A DNA stretch of 64,000 bases. Source: Rhodospirillales bacterium 24-66-33 (GTDB taxonomy: Bacteria > Pseudomonadota > Alphaproteobacteria > Reyranellales > Reyranellaceae). The DNA is taken from NCBI GenBank assembly GCA_002281855.1, contig NCHQ01000024.1, forward strand, positions 1 to 64,000, read 5' to 3'. This document shows positions 17,002 to 26,309 of this stretch, piece by piece; within the stretch, counting starts at the first letter, position 1; each line of letters starts with the position of its first letter. The notes under the pieces are model-generated. The model saw only the letters and a list, made by a program, of their open reading frames with translations. It ran no database searches and was not told the origin of the DNA. The translations under genes and the position numbers were made by a program.

Positions 17002-18872
17002 GCGCGCTGCTCCCGCCAGCGCGCCACCAGCGCCTTCAGGCCGCCGACCAGCCCCTGCGGGAACAGCAGCACGATCAGCAGGATCACGCCGCCCATGACG
17101 GCGCGCCAGAATTCGGTGTTGCGGGCCACGACGTCGCGCAGCCAGGTGAAGATCGCCGCGCCGACCACCGGGCCGGTCAGGGTTTCGACGCCGCCCAGCA
17201 GCACCATGATGAGCCCGTCGGTCGATTGCGCGATCGAGATGCTGGAGGGGGAGATGCTGCCCTTCGAGAAGGCGTAGACCGCGCCCGCCAGGCCGGCCAG
17301 CGCGCCGACCAGCACGAAGGCCGCCCATTGGAAGCCGCGCAGGTCGATGCCGATCGCCTCGGCGCGCAGCGGCGAATCGCGGCCGGCCCGCAGCGCATAG
17401 CCGAAGGGCGAGAACAGCACCCGCCACAGGAAGACGATACCGGCGCCGCACAGGACGAGCGCCAGATAGTAGTAGGCGGTCTTGTCGGCGAGCCATCCCG
17501 ACGGCCAGATGCCGAATACGCCGTTGCTGCCGCCCGTGACGGAATCCCACTGGAAGACGATCGACCAGCTGATCTGCGCGAAGGCGAGCGTCAGCATGGC
17601 GAGATAGACGCCCGACAGGCGCACGCAGAACCAGCCGTAGACGATGGCGAACAGGCCGGCGACCAGCGGCGCCAGCAGAAGGGCGGCCTCCATCGGCAGG
17701 CCGAAGCGCTTCATCAGCAGACCCGCCGCATAGGCGCCGATGCCGAAATAGGCGGCATGGCCGAATGAGACCATGCCGGCCGGCCCCATGATGAAATGCA
17801 GCGAGACGGAGAACAGCGCGAAACAGACGATGTCGGTCAGCAGGATCGTCGTGTAGCGGTCCGCGGCCAGCGGCACGAGGGCGAGCAGGACCAGCCAGAC
17901 CAGCGCGAAGGTCCAGGACGGCACCTGCAGCCGCGGCGCCGGTTCGGCCGCCCGCTGCGCGGCCTGCGGCTTGCCCAGCAGCCCGTAGGGCCGCACGACC
18001 AGCACCAGCGCCATGATCAGGAATTCGACCACCAGCGTGAGCTTGGAGAAGGACACCTCGAAGCCGAACCAGGTCACGGTGCCGATGCCGATGCAGAAGG
18101 CCTTGGCGACGCCGATGATGATGGCGGCCAGGAACGCGCCGCCGATGCTGCCCAGCCCGCCCACCACCGTGACCACGAAGGCATCGGCGATGATGGCGAG
18201 GTCGAGTTCGAGATTGGCCGGCTCGCGCGGAATCTGCAGCGCGCCGCCCAGCCCGGCGAGGACAGAGCCCACGAAGAAGACCGAGGTGAAGAGCTTGGCC
18301 TGGTCGACGCCCAGCGCGCCCACCATCTCGCGATCCTGGGTCGCCGCCCGCACCAGCGCGCCCCAGCGCGTGCGCGTGAGCAGCAGCCAGACGAGCCCCA
18401 GCACGACGGGGCCGATGGCGATCAGCAGCAGGTCGTAGGCCGGAATCCGCCGCCCCATGATCTCGACCGCCATCGAGAGGCCGGGCGCGCGCGGGCCGAC
18501 CAGATCCTCGGCGCCCCAGGTGAACAGCGCGATGTCCTTGATCACCAGCACGACGGCGAAGGTCGCCAGCAGCTGGAACAGCTCCGGCGCGCGGTAGATG
18601 CGGCGCAGGACCAGCACCTCGATCAAGATGCCGACCAGCCCGACCGCCAGCGCCGACAGGACGACGGCACCCCAGAATCCGAGCGGCGTTCGCCCGAAGA
18701 ACTCGATCAGCGAATAGGCGCCGTAGAGGCCCAGCATGTAGAGCGAGCCGTGCGCGAAGTTCACGATCCGCGTGACGCCGAAGATCAGCGACAGGCCGGC
18801 CGACACCAGGAACAGCGACGCGGCGGCCGCCAGCCCGTTCAGCAGCTGGATGAGGATGGAGGCGAGAGTCAT
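16998..18872 (-). CDS. fused LivH-LivM ABC transporter permease
   Basis: At 624 aa this is twice the size of a single Liv permease. Residues about 1-300 are LivH-like, with GLSLIFGVTRIVNFAHGSLYMLG near the N-terminus and a VVGGLGSIGGAF loop; residues about 320-624 are LivM-like, with GPAGMVSFGHAAYFGIGAY, GVYLAMLTLAFAQ, and the coupling segment SPFGYALRAGRDSPLRAEAIGID. About 16-17 hydrophobic segments are visible. One chain therefore supplies both membrane halves. It lies between the binding protein (202 bp upstream, across palindromes) and LivG (4-bp overlap). Confidence 0.9.
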   Translation of the reverse strand: MTLASILIQLLNGLAAAASLFLVSAGLSLIFGVTRIVNFAHGSLYMLGLYGAYSLIEFFGRTPLGFWGAVVLSALAVGLVGILIEVLVLRRIYRAPELFQLLATFAVVLVIKDIALFTWGAEDLVGPRAPGLSMAVEIMGRRIPAYDLLLIAIGPVVLGLVWLLLTRTRWGALVRAATQDREMVGALGVDQAKLFTSVFFVGSVLAGLGGALQIPREPANLELDLAIIADAFVVTVVGGLGSIGGAFLAAIIIGVAKAFCIGIGTVTWFGFEVSFSKLTLVVEFLIMALVLVVRPYGLLGKPQAAQRAAEPAPRLQVPSWTFALVWLVLLALVPLAADRYTTILLTDIVCFALFSVSLHFIMGPAGMVSFGHAAYFGIGAYAAGLLMKRFGLPMEAALLLAPLVAGLFAIVYGWFCVRLSGVYLAMLTLAFAQISWSIVFQWDSVTGGSNGVFGIWPSGWLADKTAYYYLALVLCGAGIVFLWRVLFSPFGYALRAGRDSPLRAEAIGIDLRGFQWAAFVLVGALAGLAGAVYAFSKGSISPSSISIAQSTDGLIMVLLGGVETLTGPVVGAAIFTWLRDVVARNTEFWRAVMGGVILLIVLLFPQGLVGGLKALVARWREQRA

Positions 18873-18903
18873 GCGGGGAGCAGCCCGCCGCCCCTTACTC
18901 CCG

Positions 18904-19042
18904 CCCCCGTCATACGGGGGAGGGCTGGGGAAGGGGAAAGCAACGCGAAGGAAGCAGCGACAATCATACAGGTAGCTCTCCCCCTCCGGCCAAAGGCGCT
19001 GTAGCCAGCGCCGGGGCCACCTCCCCCGTCAGACGGGGGAGG
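18904..19042. repeat. cluster of palindromes between binding-protein and permease genes
   Basis: Three hairpins occupy the 202-bp gap: CCCCCGT/ACGGGGG at 18904-18920, GGCGCT/AGCGCC at 18995-19012 and CCTCCCCCGT/ACGGGGGAGG at 19020-19042. Such structures after a binding-protein gene often stabilise its mRNA and cut down read-through to the permease, which would give more binding protein than transporter. No T-run is seen. Confidence 0.6.
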
Positions 19043-19074
19043 AAATGAGAGGGACAAAACCAACAGACGGGCTA

Positions 19075-20280
19075 TCAGTTCTTCGGCCGCATCTTCTGGA
19101 CGTCGGCGTCGCTCGGCAGGGCGTCCTTGCCGTCGACGAAGCGCCAGTTCTTCATGTAGCCCTTGCCGTCCTTCACGCCGATCTGGCCGACATAGGCGCC
19201 CATGGTCGACTGATGGTCGATCGGCCGGTACTCGATCATGCCGAAGGGCGTGATCAGTTTCAGGCCGCTCATGGCGGCGACCAGCTTGTCCTGGTCGAGC
19301 GAGCCCGCCTTCTTGATCGCCTCGGCCGCGGACATCACCGTTGCATAGCCGACCACCGAGCCCAGCCGCGGATAGTCCTTGAACTTGGCCTGGTAGGCGT
19401 TGAGGAACTTCGTGTGCTCCGGCGTCTTGAGTTCGCTCCACGGATAGCCGGTGACGTACCAGCCCTCGGGCGACTCTTCCTTCAGCGGATCGAGATATTC
19501 CGGCTCGCCGGCCAGCAGGTTGAAGACCTCGACGCCCTTGAACAGGCCGCGGGTCTGGCCCTCGCGCACGAACTTCGCGAGGTCGGGGCCGAACAGCGAG
19601 GAGAAGATCGCGTCGGGCTTGGCGTCGGCCAGGGCCTGCGTCACGGCGCCGGCATCGATCTTGCCCAGCGGCGTCGCCTGCTCGGCGACGAATTCGACGT
19701 CGGGCTGCTTCTCCTTAAGCAGCTTCTTGAAGGCGGCGGTCGCCGACTGGCCGTATTCGTAGTTCGGATAGACGATCGCCCAGCGCTTCTTCTTGAGCTT
19801 GACGGCATCGGGAATGAGCATCGCCGTCTGCATGTAGGTCGAGGTGCGCAGGCGGAACGTGTAGGCATTGCCCTGGTCCCAGACGATCTTGTCGGTCAGC
19901 GGCTCGGCGGCGATGAACAGCACCTTGCGCTGCTTGGCGAAGTCGGCGACGGCGAGACCGACATGCGACGGGAAGGTGCCGATCAGGAAGGCGGCGCCCT
20001 CGCGGCTCAGCAATTCCTCGGCGACGCGCACGGCATCGCCGGGATTGCCGTTGTCGTCGCGGCTCACGACCTCGATCTTGCGCCCGAGCACACCGCCCGC
20101 GGCATTGACCTCCTCGACCGCCAGCTCGATGCCCTTCTTGTAGGGTTCGAGGAAGGCCGGGAAGACCTTGTAGCTGTTGAGTTCGCCGATCTTGATCGGT
20201 GCCTGCGCGGCAGCCGGTCCGACGAGCGACAGCGCCACGAGCGCGGCGGTGCCGGCAAGCAGGCGATTGCGGGTCAGCAT
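19075..20280 (-). CDS. ABC transporter substrate-binding protein (Leu/Ile/Val-type)
   Basis: The 401-aa protein has a clear signal peptide (positively charged start, hydrophobic ALVALSLVGPAAA, cleavage after AQA around residue 26) and a type I periplasmic binding fold (PF13458). Recognisable parts are IKIGELNSYK, AVEEVNAAGGVLGRKIEVV and a C-terminal ITPFGMIEYRPIDHQSTM. It delivers substrate to the fused permease downstream. Specificity is not readable; these proteins bind amino acids, amides, urea or aromatic acids. Neighbours point to an N-containing ring compound. Confidence 0.9.
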   Translation of the reverse strand: MLTRNRLLAGTAALVALSLVGPAAAQAPIKIGELNSYKVFPAFLEPYKKGIELAVEEVNAAGGVLGRKIEVVSRDDNGNPGDAVRVAEELLSREGAAFLIGTFPSHVGLAVADFAKQRKVLFIAAEPLTDKIVWDQGNAYTFRLRTSTYMQTAMLIPDAVKLKKKRWAIVYPNYEYGQSATAAFKKLLKEKQPDVEFVAEQATPLGKIDAGAVTQALADAKPDAIFSSLFGPDLAKFVREGQTRGLFKGVEVFNLLAGEPEYLDPLKEESPEGWYVTGYPWSELKTPEHTKFLNAYQAKFKDYPRLGSVVGYATVMSAAEAIKKAGSLDQDKLVAAMSGLKLITPFGMIEYRPIDHQSTMGAYVGQIGVKDGKGYMKNWRFVDGKDALPSDADVQKMRPKN

Positions 20281-20356
20281 GACATCCCCCTCTTCAATAA
20301 GTGAAACATTCCCTGTGAACAGACCCTAGCGAGGCCGGCCCCTCTCCCACAAGCGC

Positions 20357-20737
20357 TCAGTCTGCGAAGCTCGACCGTGCCTGTATTCCCCAATGACCGT
20401 CCTGAAGCGTCACGATGTAGATCGTCTCGAAGACGCCGAGCAGCGAGCCATCTTCGCGCCAGCGGCTGAACTTCACCTTGAGATGGACCTTGTCGCGGCC
20501 GACATGGATCGGCGTGCGCTCGTCCCACGTGCTGTGATGCCAGCCGTCGCCGGCACGGGCGACGAAATCGCCGAGCTTGTAGTCGCCGTGGTTCGGCCAG
20601 ACGACCACCTTGCCGCCGGCCAGCCGCACATGCGGGAAATTGCAGGCGTTGTTGACGGCCGGCTCATCATGGCGATTCAGGCCGCCGATATAGTCGTCCA
20701 TGACCTTCAGGGCGGCAGCGAGCGCGTCGTCGTTCAT
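20357..20737 (-). CDS. NTF2/SnoaL-like small protein
   Basis: The 126-aa product has the length and pattern of an NTF2-like cone fold: an N-terminal helix (AAALKVMDDYIGGLNRHD), then NNACNFPHVRLAGGKVVVW, and C-terminal strands ending FETIYIVTLQDGHWGIQARSSF. Members serve as isomerases, hydratases or ligand-binding proteins. GAGGAGG lies 5 bp before the ATG at 20737. It follows the amino-acid-synthesis family gene by 10 bp and belongs to the Mo-hydroxylase operon. Function not known. Confidence 0.75.
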   Translation of the reverse strand: MNDDALAAALKVMDDYIGGLNRHDEPAVNNACNFPHVRLAGGKVVVWPNHGDYKLGDFVARAGDGWHHSTWDERTPIHVGRDKVHLKVKFSRWREDGSLLGVFETIYIVTLQDGHWGIQARSSFAD

Positions 20738-20747
20738 CGCTGCCTCC

Positions 20748-21335
20748 TCATCGCTGACCGTCCCCGAGCTTGATCCCGTCCGGCGTGAGGCCGCCGACTC
20801 TCGCATGGGGGCGGCCCCCGATCGCGGCGGCGACGATGAACACGATCTCATCCGGACGCGGCCCATCGGGCACGCAGAACTCGATGGCATCGAAGTGGCT
20901 GCGCACGTAGGCCGCCGTCACGTGATGCAGCGGAATGTCGATGCGCGTGCCGGCGGTCGCGACCTTCACGGTCGAGGGCACGATCGACTTGGCGCCACCC
21001 ATCGCATGGCGGATGCCGAAGCCGCTGGGCTGGTGCCACAGCGCGGCATGTTCCAGTTCGCCGTTCAGCCCGACGATGGCGCCCTTGCCATAGGCTTCAA
21101 GCTCGGAGCCCTTGGCGCCCAGGATCTTCATCACCCGCTCGGTGAGATCGACCGCGAGCGGCTCCAGCGCCTTCATCATCGGCTGGATGTCGGCCTCGTG
21201 GCGACCGGCATAGGGGTTGGCGATGACGCCGCCGACCACCGCCTTGGTCACCGGGCGCGCCAGCACCGGCCCGAAGTCGTGGAGCGTCTCCTCGACCGTC
21301 GCCACGTATTTCCGCACGTTCACCAGATCGCTCAT
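20748..21335 (-). CDS. 'amino acid synthesis' family protein (PF06684)
   Basis: The 195-aa product matches the PF06684/DUF1185 family: N-terminal VNVRKYVATVEETLHDFG, PVTKAVVGGVIANPYAG, the glycine-rich GKGAIVGLNGELEHAA and GFGIRHAMGGAKSIVPSTVK, and a C-terminal PDEIVFIVAAA stretch. The family has no firm biochemical role despite its name. Here it overlaps the UPF0280 gene by 4 bp, and both sit behind a 6-hydroxynicotinate-reductase-like gene, so a role in breakdown of a nitrogen heterocycle is more likely than amino acid synthesis (inference). Confidence 0.82.
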   Translation of the reverse strand: MSDLVNVRKYVATVEETLHDFGPVLARPVTKAVVGGVIANPYAGRHEADIQPMMKALEPLAVDLTERVMKILGAKGSELEAYGKGAIVGLNGELEHAALWHQPSGFGIRHAMGGAKSIVPSTVKVATAGTRIDIPLHHVTAAYVRSHFDAIEFCVPDGPRPDEIVFIVAAAIGGRPHARVGGLTPDGIKLGDGQR

Positions 21336-22177
21336 CCCGCCTCCGACAGAGCAAGCGGCGTGCCGCCTGTCTCAATTCTCCATTGTCCTTCGAGCGACAG
21401 CGCGGCGCTGTCGATCAGGCCGCACAGCCTGAGCCGCCGCGCTTCCGTCAGGCCGCGGTCGAGGGCTGCCTCGACGATCTCCGGCGGCAAGTCACCGACC
21501 GCCACCGTTACGGGCAGTTCGCCGAGATCACTGTCCGGATCGAGCAAGCGCGCGGGCCGGCGCTCGATGGCGGAATGGTCGGCATTCACTTCGTTGGCGA
21601 TCATCGTCGCCCCGGCATCGGCCGCCGCCGCCGTGGCGGCGAGCACGGTCACGGACTCCGCGATACCCAGCGAGAAGGACCGCCCGCCCCGGCCCGAGGT
21701 CGCGATGCCACGCACCGGCCGCTCGTGCGTCAACAGCGCCACACCATCGAGCGCCTGCGCGACGATGCCGGCGCGCAAGCTCTGCCCGGGCGTCAGATGG
21801 ATCGCGATGTCGCCGCCGTCGTTCACATAGGCCTTGGCGAGCGTGCGGCCACGCACCAGCGCCTGCAGCATCTCGTCGGCGACGGCGCCGGCAACGGCAG
21901 CCATCGGCGTGATGTAGCGAGCGCGATGTGGCCACACGGCTTCGGCCATGCGCCGCGCCACCGGACCCTGCAGCAGCGGATAGGCCTGGCCCATCGGCCG
22001 GCGCAGCACGGTCAGCTCGCCAACCAGGGTCGGCAGGATGTCGCCGAAGCGATCGATGGCCTGCGCATAGGCACGCTCGACCTCGTCCGGCACGCCGAAC
22101 GCCTCGACGATGAGATCGATCGGCCCGTGCTGCAGATGCAGCCGTCCGTCGGCGAAACGGGCGGCGACGGCGCTCAC
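21332..22177 (-). CDS. UPF0280 family protein
   Basis: The 281-aa product belongs to UPF0280, also called thiamine biosynthesis ApbE-related. Conserved blocks include MAAVAGAVADEML, AYVNDGGDIAIHL, GIATSGRGGRSFSLGIAESVTVLA, and ATMIANEVN. The GTG start at 22177 overlaps the preceding gene's TGA (GTGA). ApbE relatives attach FMN to target proteins, and this fold family is suspected of similar work; here a flavinylation or maturation role for the reductase or Mo-hydroxylase is a guess. Confidence 0.82.
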   Translation of the reverse strand: MSAVAARFADGRLHLQHGPIDLIVEAFGVPDEVERAYAQAIDRFGDILPTLVGELTVLRRPMGQAYPLLQGPVARRMAEAVWPHRARYITPMAAVAGAVADEMLQALVRGRTLAKAYVNDGGDIAIHLTPGQSLRAGIVAQALDGVALLTHERPVRGIATSGRGGRSFSLGIAESVTVLAATAAAADAGATMIANEVNADHSAIERRPARLLDPDSDLGELPVTVAVGDLPPEIVEAALDRGLTEARRLRLCGLIDSAALSLEGQWRIETGGTPLALSEAG

Positions 22178-23604
22178 TCGATCCGCACCTTGTGATGGGC
22201 CAGCACGTCTTCCAGGGTGACCGCGCGCGAGGCGTAGCCGCCCAGCGCCGCATAATCGTCGGCCCGCAGCGTGAATTCGATGGGCGCGACCAGCGCCGGT
22301 GTCGGCACATAGCCGAAGGATTTCTCCGGCATGCGCGCCACATCGACCATCAGGGTGATGCCGCCGCCCGGCCAGATGAAGGCCGGCGCGCCGCCCAGCG
22401 TGACCTTGGTGAGCGTGTCGCGTACCGAGCGCGTGAGCCGCACCGGGTTCTCGGTGACGCCGGCCCGCAGCGAACCACCGGCCCCGGCCATGAACAGCAC
22501 GGTGCAGAGCGCGGGCTCGCAATTCTCGGCGATGCGCTCGACGACGTGACGCACCGGCGCAGGCATCTCGGCGGGCTGCGGTTTCAAGTCACCGTCGAGC
22601 GTGAACCAGGCCGAATGCTCGCCGGTCGTCGAGACCATCAGCAGCTTGAGTCCGGGCCAGGCCTGTTTGGGATCGATCCTATCGATGATCTCCAGCGGGT
22701 CGCTGACGTTCGTGCCGCCCCAGCCCATCCCCGGCTCGGCCACCTGGAAGTAACGCCCCGGCGTCGAGCGCCGGCCGCGCACGCGGATGCCGGCCGGCTT
22801 CATGTCGAGGAAGACGCCGCCCTGATGCTCGCTCAGCACGCCGGTGATGTGGTCGTCGACCACGATCACCTCGTCGACATGGTCCTTCCATTGCGGCGCG
22901 AACATGCCGATCGCCGCCGAGCCGCAGCCGACCCGCATGCGCTCCTCGAGCGTACCGTTCACCACCGGCGGCCGGTCGGCCTGCACGACCACCGTCGAGC
23001 CGCCGTCGATGGTGAGTTCGACGGCCTCGCGATTGCACAGCGCCAGCAGCGTGTCGCAGGTGACGACGCCCTCTTTCTTGCTGCCGCCCGTGAGATGGTG
23101 GACGCCGCCCAGAGAGAGCATCTGCGAGCCGTACTCCGCGGTGGTGACGTGGCCCACCGCCTCGCCCTTGACCCGCACCGCCGCCTGCTCGGGCCCGAGA
23201 TAGCGGTCGGTGTCGATCTTCACCTTGACGCCGCAGTAGCTGAAGATCCCCTCGGTCACGACCGTGACCATGTCGACGCCGTCATGCTTCGACGAGACGA
23301 TGAAGGGCGCGGGCTTGTAGTCGGGATAGGTGGTGGTGGCACCGATGCCGGTGACGAAGGCGCCCTCGCCCTTGCCCAGCTCGCCGCGCCAGGCTTCGCT
23401 GCCGTCCACGAACGCGACGCGCGCCAGATCGGGTTTGGCCAGCAGCACCAGCGGATCGACCCGCACCAGTGCGCCATTCTCGTTGGCATAGCGGTCGCAG
23501 GCGCCGGCGCGGCCGGGACGGATGCGGCAGAGCACGGGACAGGCGTCGCAACGCACGATGCCCGCGCTGCGTTCGGCCTCCGAGAGCGAGATGTCGTCGC
23601 TCAT
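22174..23604 (-). CDS. 6-hydroxynicotinate reductase-like Fe-S protein
   Basis: The 476-aa protein opens with four cysteines (C19, C22, C26, C36; CDACPVLCRIRPGRAGAC), a likely [4Fe-4S] site, and then matches the 6-hydroxynicotinate reductase family, known from anaerobic nicotinate breakdown in Eubacterium barkeri. Glycine-rich blocks GIGATTTYPDYKPAPFIV, TAEYGSQMLSLGGVHHLTGG, MAGAGGSLRAGV and FIWPGGGITLMVDVARMP are seen. It overlaps the Mo-hydroxylase stop by 4 bp and the UPF0280 start by 4 bp. In an aerobe the true substrate may be another hydroxylated ring. Confidence 0.8.
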   Translation of the reverse strand: MSDDISLSEAERSAGIVRCDACPVLCRIRPGRAGACDRYANENGALVRVDPLVLLAKPDLARVAFVDGSEAWRGELGKGEGAFVTGIGATTTYPDYKPAPFIVSSKHDGVDMVTVVTEGIFSYCGVKVKIDTDRYLGPEQAAVRVKGEAVGHVTTAEYGSQMLSLGGVHHLTGGSKKEGVVTCDTLLALCNREAVELTIDGGSTVVVQADRPPVVNGTLEERMRVGCGSAAIGMFAPQWKDHVDEVIVVDDHITGVLSEHQGGVFLDMKPAGIRVRGRRSTPGRYFQVAEPGMGWGGTNVSDPLEIIDRIDPKQAWPGLKLLMVSTTGEHSAWFTLDGDLKPQPAEMPAPVRHVVERIAENCEPALCTVLFMAGAGGSLRAGVTENPVRLTRSVRDTLTKVTLGGAPAFIWPGGGITLMVDVARMPEKSFGYVPTPALVAPIEFTLRADDYAALGGYASRAVTLEDVLAHHKVRIE

Positions 23605-26309
23605 GCCTTGCTCCTTTGCTGGGCGACCATGGCCTCGCGCAGGCGGTGCGGCAGCAGCGGGACGCGATGGGCGCGCACGCCGGTCGCGTGATGGACGGCG
23701 CCCAGGATGGCCGGGGCCGTCGGCACCAGCGCCGGCTCGCCGATTCCCTTGGCGCCCGAGGGACCGAGCGGTTCGCGATCCTCGATCAGGAGGCACTCGA
23801 TCTCGGGAACGTCGCCCACGGTCGGGATGAGATAGTCGTGCAGGTTCTCGGTGCGGCCGGGCAGATATTCCTCCATCAGCGCGAGGCCCAGCCCCTGCGC
23901 CACGCCGCCCTGGATCTGGCCCTCGACGAGCGTCGGATTGATCGCCCGGCCGACATCGTGCGCGGCCACGATGCGCAACACCTTCACCGTGCCCAGCTCG
24001 ATATCGACTTCGACTTCGGCCAGCTGCGCGGCGAAAGCATAGGTCGCATAGGGCACGCCCTGCCCATCGGCATCGAGCGGCGTGGTCGGCGGATCGAAGG
24101 TGCCTTCGCCCATCAGCGGACCGGCCGTGGCGAGATCGATGGTCCGCACGTCGGCGCCATCGCGCACCGAGAGCGTTGCGCCCTCGAGCGACAGGATCGC
24201 TTGCGGCCCGGCATTGGCCAGCCGCAGGATCTGCTGGCGCAGATCCTGTCCCGCCTTCTCCGCCGCCTTGCCCGACACGAAGGTCTGGCGCGAGGCCGAG
24301 GTCTTGCCGGCATCGGCCGTCAGATCGGTATCGCCCGTCACCAGAGTGAATTGCTCAGCGGGAAGACCGACCGCATCGGCGGCGATCTGCACCATGATGG
24401 TGTTGCTGCCCTGCCCGATGTCGAGCGCGCCGCTGTAGAGCGTCAGCGTCCCGGCCGGCGATAGCCCCACGCGCATGCGCGAAGGATTCGACATCGAGGT
24501 GTTGCCGATCCCGTACCACATGCAGCCGATGCCGATGCCGCGGCGATGCGGACCACCCGTCTCGTTGAACGCCGCGATTTCCTCGTGTGCCTTCCGCCAG
24601 TGCGGCCGCAGCGCGTCGAGGCACTCTGCGAGACCGGCGGAGTGCGCGAGCGTCTGGCCGGTCGCCGTCGTGTCGCCGGCGCGCAAAGCGTTGCGATGAC
24701 GGAACTCCAGCCGGTCGATCCCGAGCCTGTCCGCGAGCTCATCCATCATCGCCTCGTGCGCGATGGCGGCCTGCGGCACGCCGAAACCGCGGAAGGCGCC
24801 GGCCGGCGGTCCGTTGCTGAAGTAGGCCTCGCCCCAGGTCCGCACGTTGGGAATGGCGTAAGGCCCCATCGCATGCACCGGCACGCGATTGGCGACGGTC
24901 GGCCCCCAGGACGCATAGGCGCCGGTGTCGAACAGGGCCGTCACGTCACAGGACTGGAGCTTGCCCTCGGTATCGCAGCCGAAACGCGCTTTCACGCGCG
25001 CCGGATGGCGCTTGGTGCTGGCCGCCATGCTTTCGGGCCGCGTGTAGACCAGCGCGACGGGACGTCCCAGAGTCCAGGCCGCGATGGCGATCAGCGGCTG
25101 CACCGAGAGGTCGAGCTTGCCGCCGAAGCCGCCGCCGCAGGCCGTCGGCACGATGCGCACCGCCTCGGGCTTCAGCCGCATCAGGTTGGCGATCTCGTCG
25201 CGGTCCATGTACGGCGTCTGGGTGGTGGCGTGGATCTCGATCCGGTCGCCGACCCGGCGCGCCCAGCCGGCCTCGGGTTCGATATAGGCGTGCTCGACGA
25301 ACGCCGTCTCGAACGTGCCTTCGGCCACGGCCGCGCAGGCCTCGAAGGCAACGGCCACATCGCCGCGCTTCACGCCGCCCTTCAGCAGCAGGTTGCCCGG
25401 CCTGTCGGCCTGCACCAGCGGCGCATCCTCCGCCATCGCGGCGTCAACGCCGAAGATCGGCGGCTCGGGCCTCCAGGCGATCGGCACCTCATCGTCGCGG
25501 ATCGCCAGCACCGCGGCGCGCTCGCCGACCAACGCCACGACCGCCTCGCCGCGGTAGCGGACATGCCCGTCAGCGAGCACCGGCTGATCCTTGATGTCGG
25601 GATAGATGCCGTAGCCGTTGAACGGCACGTCCGCAGCCGTCAGCACCGCGGTAAGTCTTCGCCGCAGCGGCTCGAGATCGCCCAGCTCGAAGTGCGCCCG
25701 CGCGTGCGGCGAGCGCACGACCCGGATCCACAGCACGTCCGTTGGAATGCCATCGGCGCCGAACACGTCGCGCCCCGTCACCTTGGCCGGCCCGTCGACC
25801 CGCACGATTCGCGACCCGACGGCTCCGCCCGCCACCGGTGCACTCGCCGGCGCCGGGGACACGACATCCATCACGGCATCGACGATCTTGCCGTAACCGG
25901 TGCAGCGGCAGAGCACGCCGCCCAGAGCGTCCTCGACCTCGGCCCGGCTCGGCTTGCTGTTCCGCCGCACCAGCTCCTGCGCGGCCATCAGCATGCCGGG
26001 CGTGCAGATGCCGCACTGGGCCGCGCCATGATCGAGAAATGATTGCTGGAGCGCGGCCATCGCGTCCGGGCCGGTTTCGAGACCTTCGACCGTCTCGACA
26101 CTCCTTCCCTCGATCTGGCCCATGGCGACAAGGCAGGAGCAGACCTGGCGGCCATCGAGCAGAACCGTGCAGGCGCCGCAGTCGCCCGCGTCGCAGCCAG
26201 TCTTGGTTCCGGTAACGCCGAGGTCGTCGCGCAGGGCCGCCGCGAGCCGTGTGACCGGCGCACCATCCCAGCTTGCCGCGCGTCCGTTGAGGGTGAATTC
26301 GAGCTTCAT
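23601..26309 (-). CDS. xanthine dehydrogenase-family hydroxylase, fused 2Fe-2S and Mo-binding subunits
   Basis: In this 902-aa protein residues 1-155 form a two-cluster ferredoxin subunit: plant-type cysteines C39, C44, C47, C59 and CO-dehydrogenase-type C99, C102, C134, C136 (CGICTPGM, CRCTGYGK). From about residue 165 on is the molybdopterin subunit with GGFGGKLDLSVQ, AFRGFGVPQ, DIGQGSNTIMVQIAADAVG and the catalytic glutamate in AKGIGEPAL. The family hydroxylates purines, nicotinate and similar rings using water, passing electrons to an FAD subunit, encoded directly upstream with a 4-bp overlap. Fusion of the small and large subunits is less usual than separate chains. Confidence 0.92.
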   Translation of the reverse strand: MKLEFTLNGRAASWDGAPVTRLAAALRDDLGVTGTKTGCDAGDCGACTVLLDGRQVCSCLVAMGQIEGRSVETVEGLETGPDAMAALQQSFLDHGAAQCGICTPGMLMAAQELVRRNSKPSRAEVEDALGGVLCRCTGYGKIVDAVMDVVSPAPASAPVAGGAVGSRIVRVDGPAKVTGRDVFGADGIPTDVLWIRVVRSPHARAHFELGDLEPLRRRLTAVLTAADVPFNGYGIYPDIKDQPVLADGHVRYRGEAVVALVGERAAVLAIRDDEVPIAWRPEPPIFGVDAAMAEDAPLVQADRPGNLLLKGGVKRGDVAVAFEACAAVAEGTFETAFVEHAYIEPEAGWARRVGDRIEIHATTQTPYMDRDEIANLMRLKPEAVRIVPTACGGGFGGKLDLSVQPLIAIAAWTLGRPVALVYTRPESMAASTKRHPARVKARFGCDTEGKLQSCDVTALFDTGAYASWGPTVANRVPVHAMGPYAIPNVRTWGEAYFSNGPPAGAFRGFGVPQAAIAHEAMMDELADRLGIDRLEFRHRNALRAGDTTATGQTLAHSAGLAECLDALRPHWRKAHEEIAAFNETGGPHRRGIGIGCMWYGIGNTSMSNPSRMRVGLSPAGTLTLYSGALDIGQGSNTIMVQIAADAVGLPAEQFTLVTGDTDLTADAGKTSASRQTFVSGKAAEKAGQDLRQQILRLANAGPQAILSLEGATLSVRDGADVRTIDLATAGPLMGEGTFDPPTTPLDADGQGVPYATYAFAAQLAEVEVDIELGTVKVLRIVAAHDVGRAINPTLVEGQIQGGVAQGLGLALMEEYLPGRTENLHDYLIPTVGDVPEIECLLIEDREPLGPSGAKGIGEPALVPTAPAILGAVHHATGVRAHRVPLLPHRLREAMVAQQRSKA

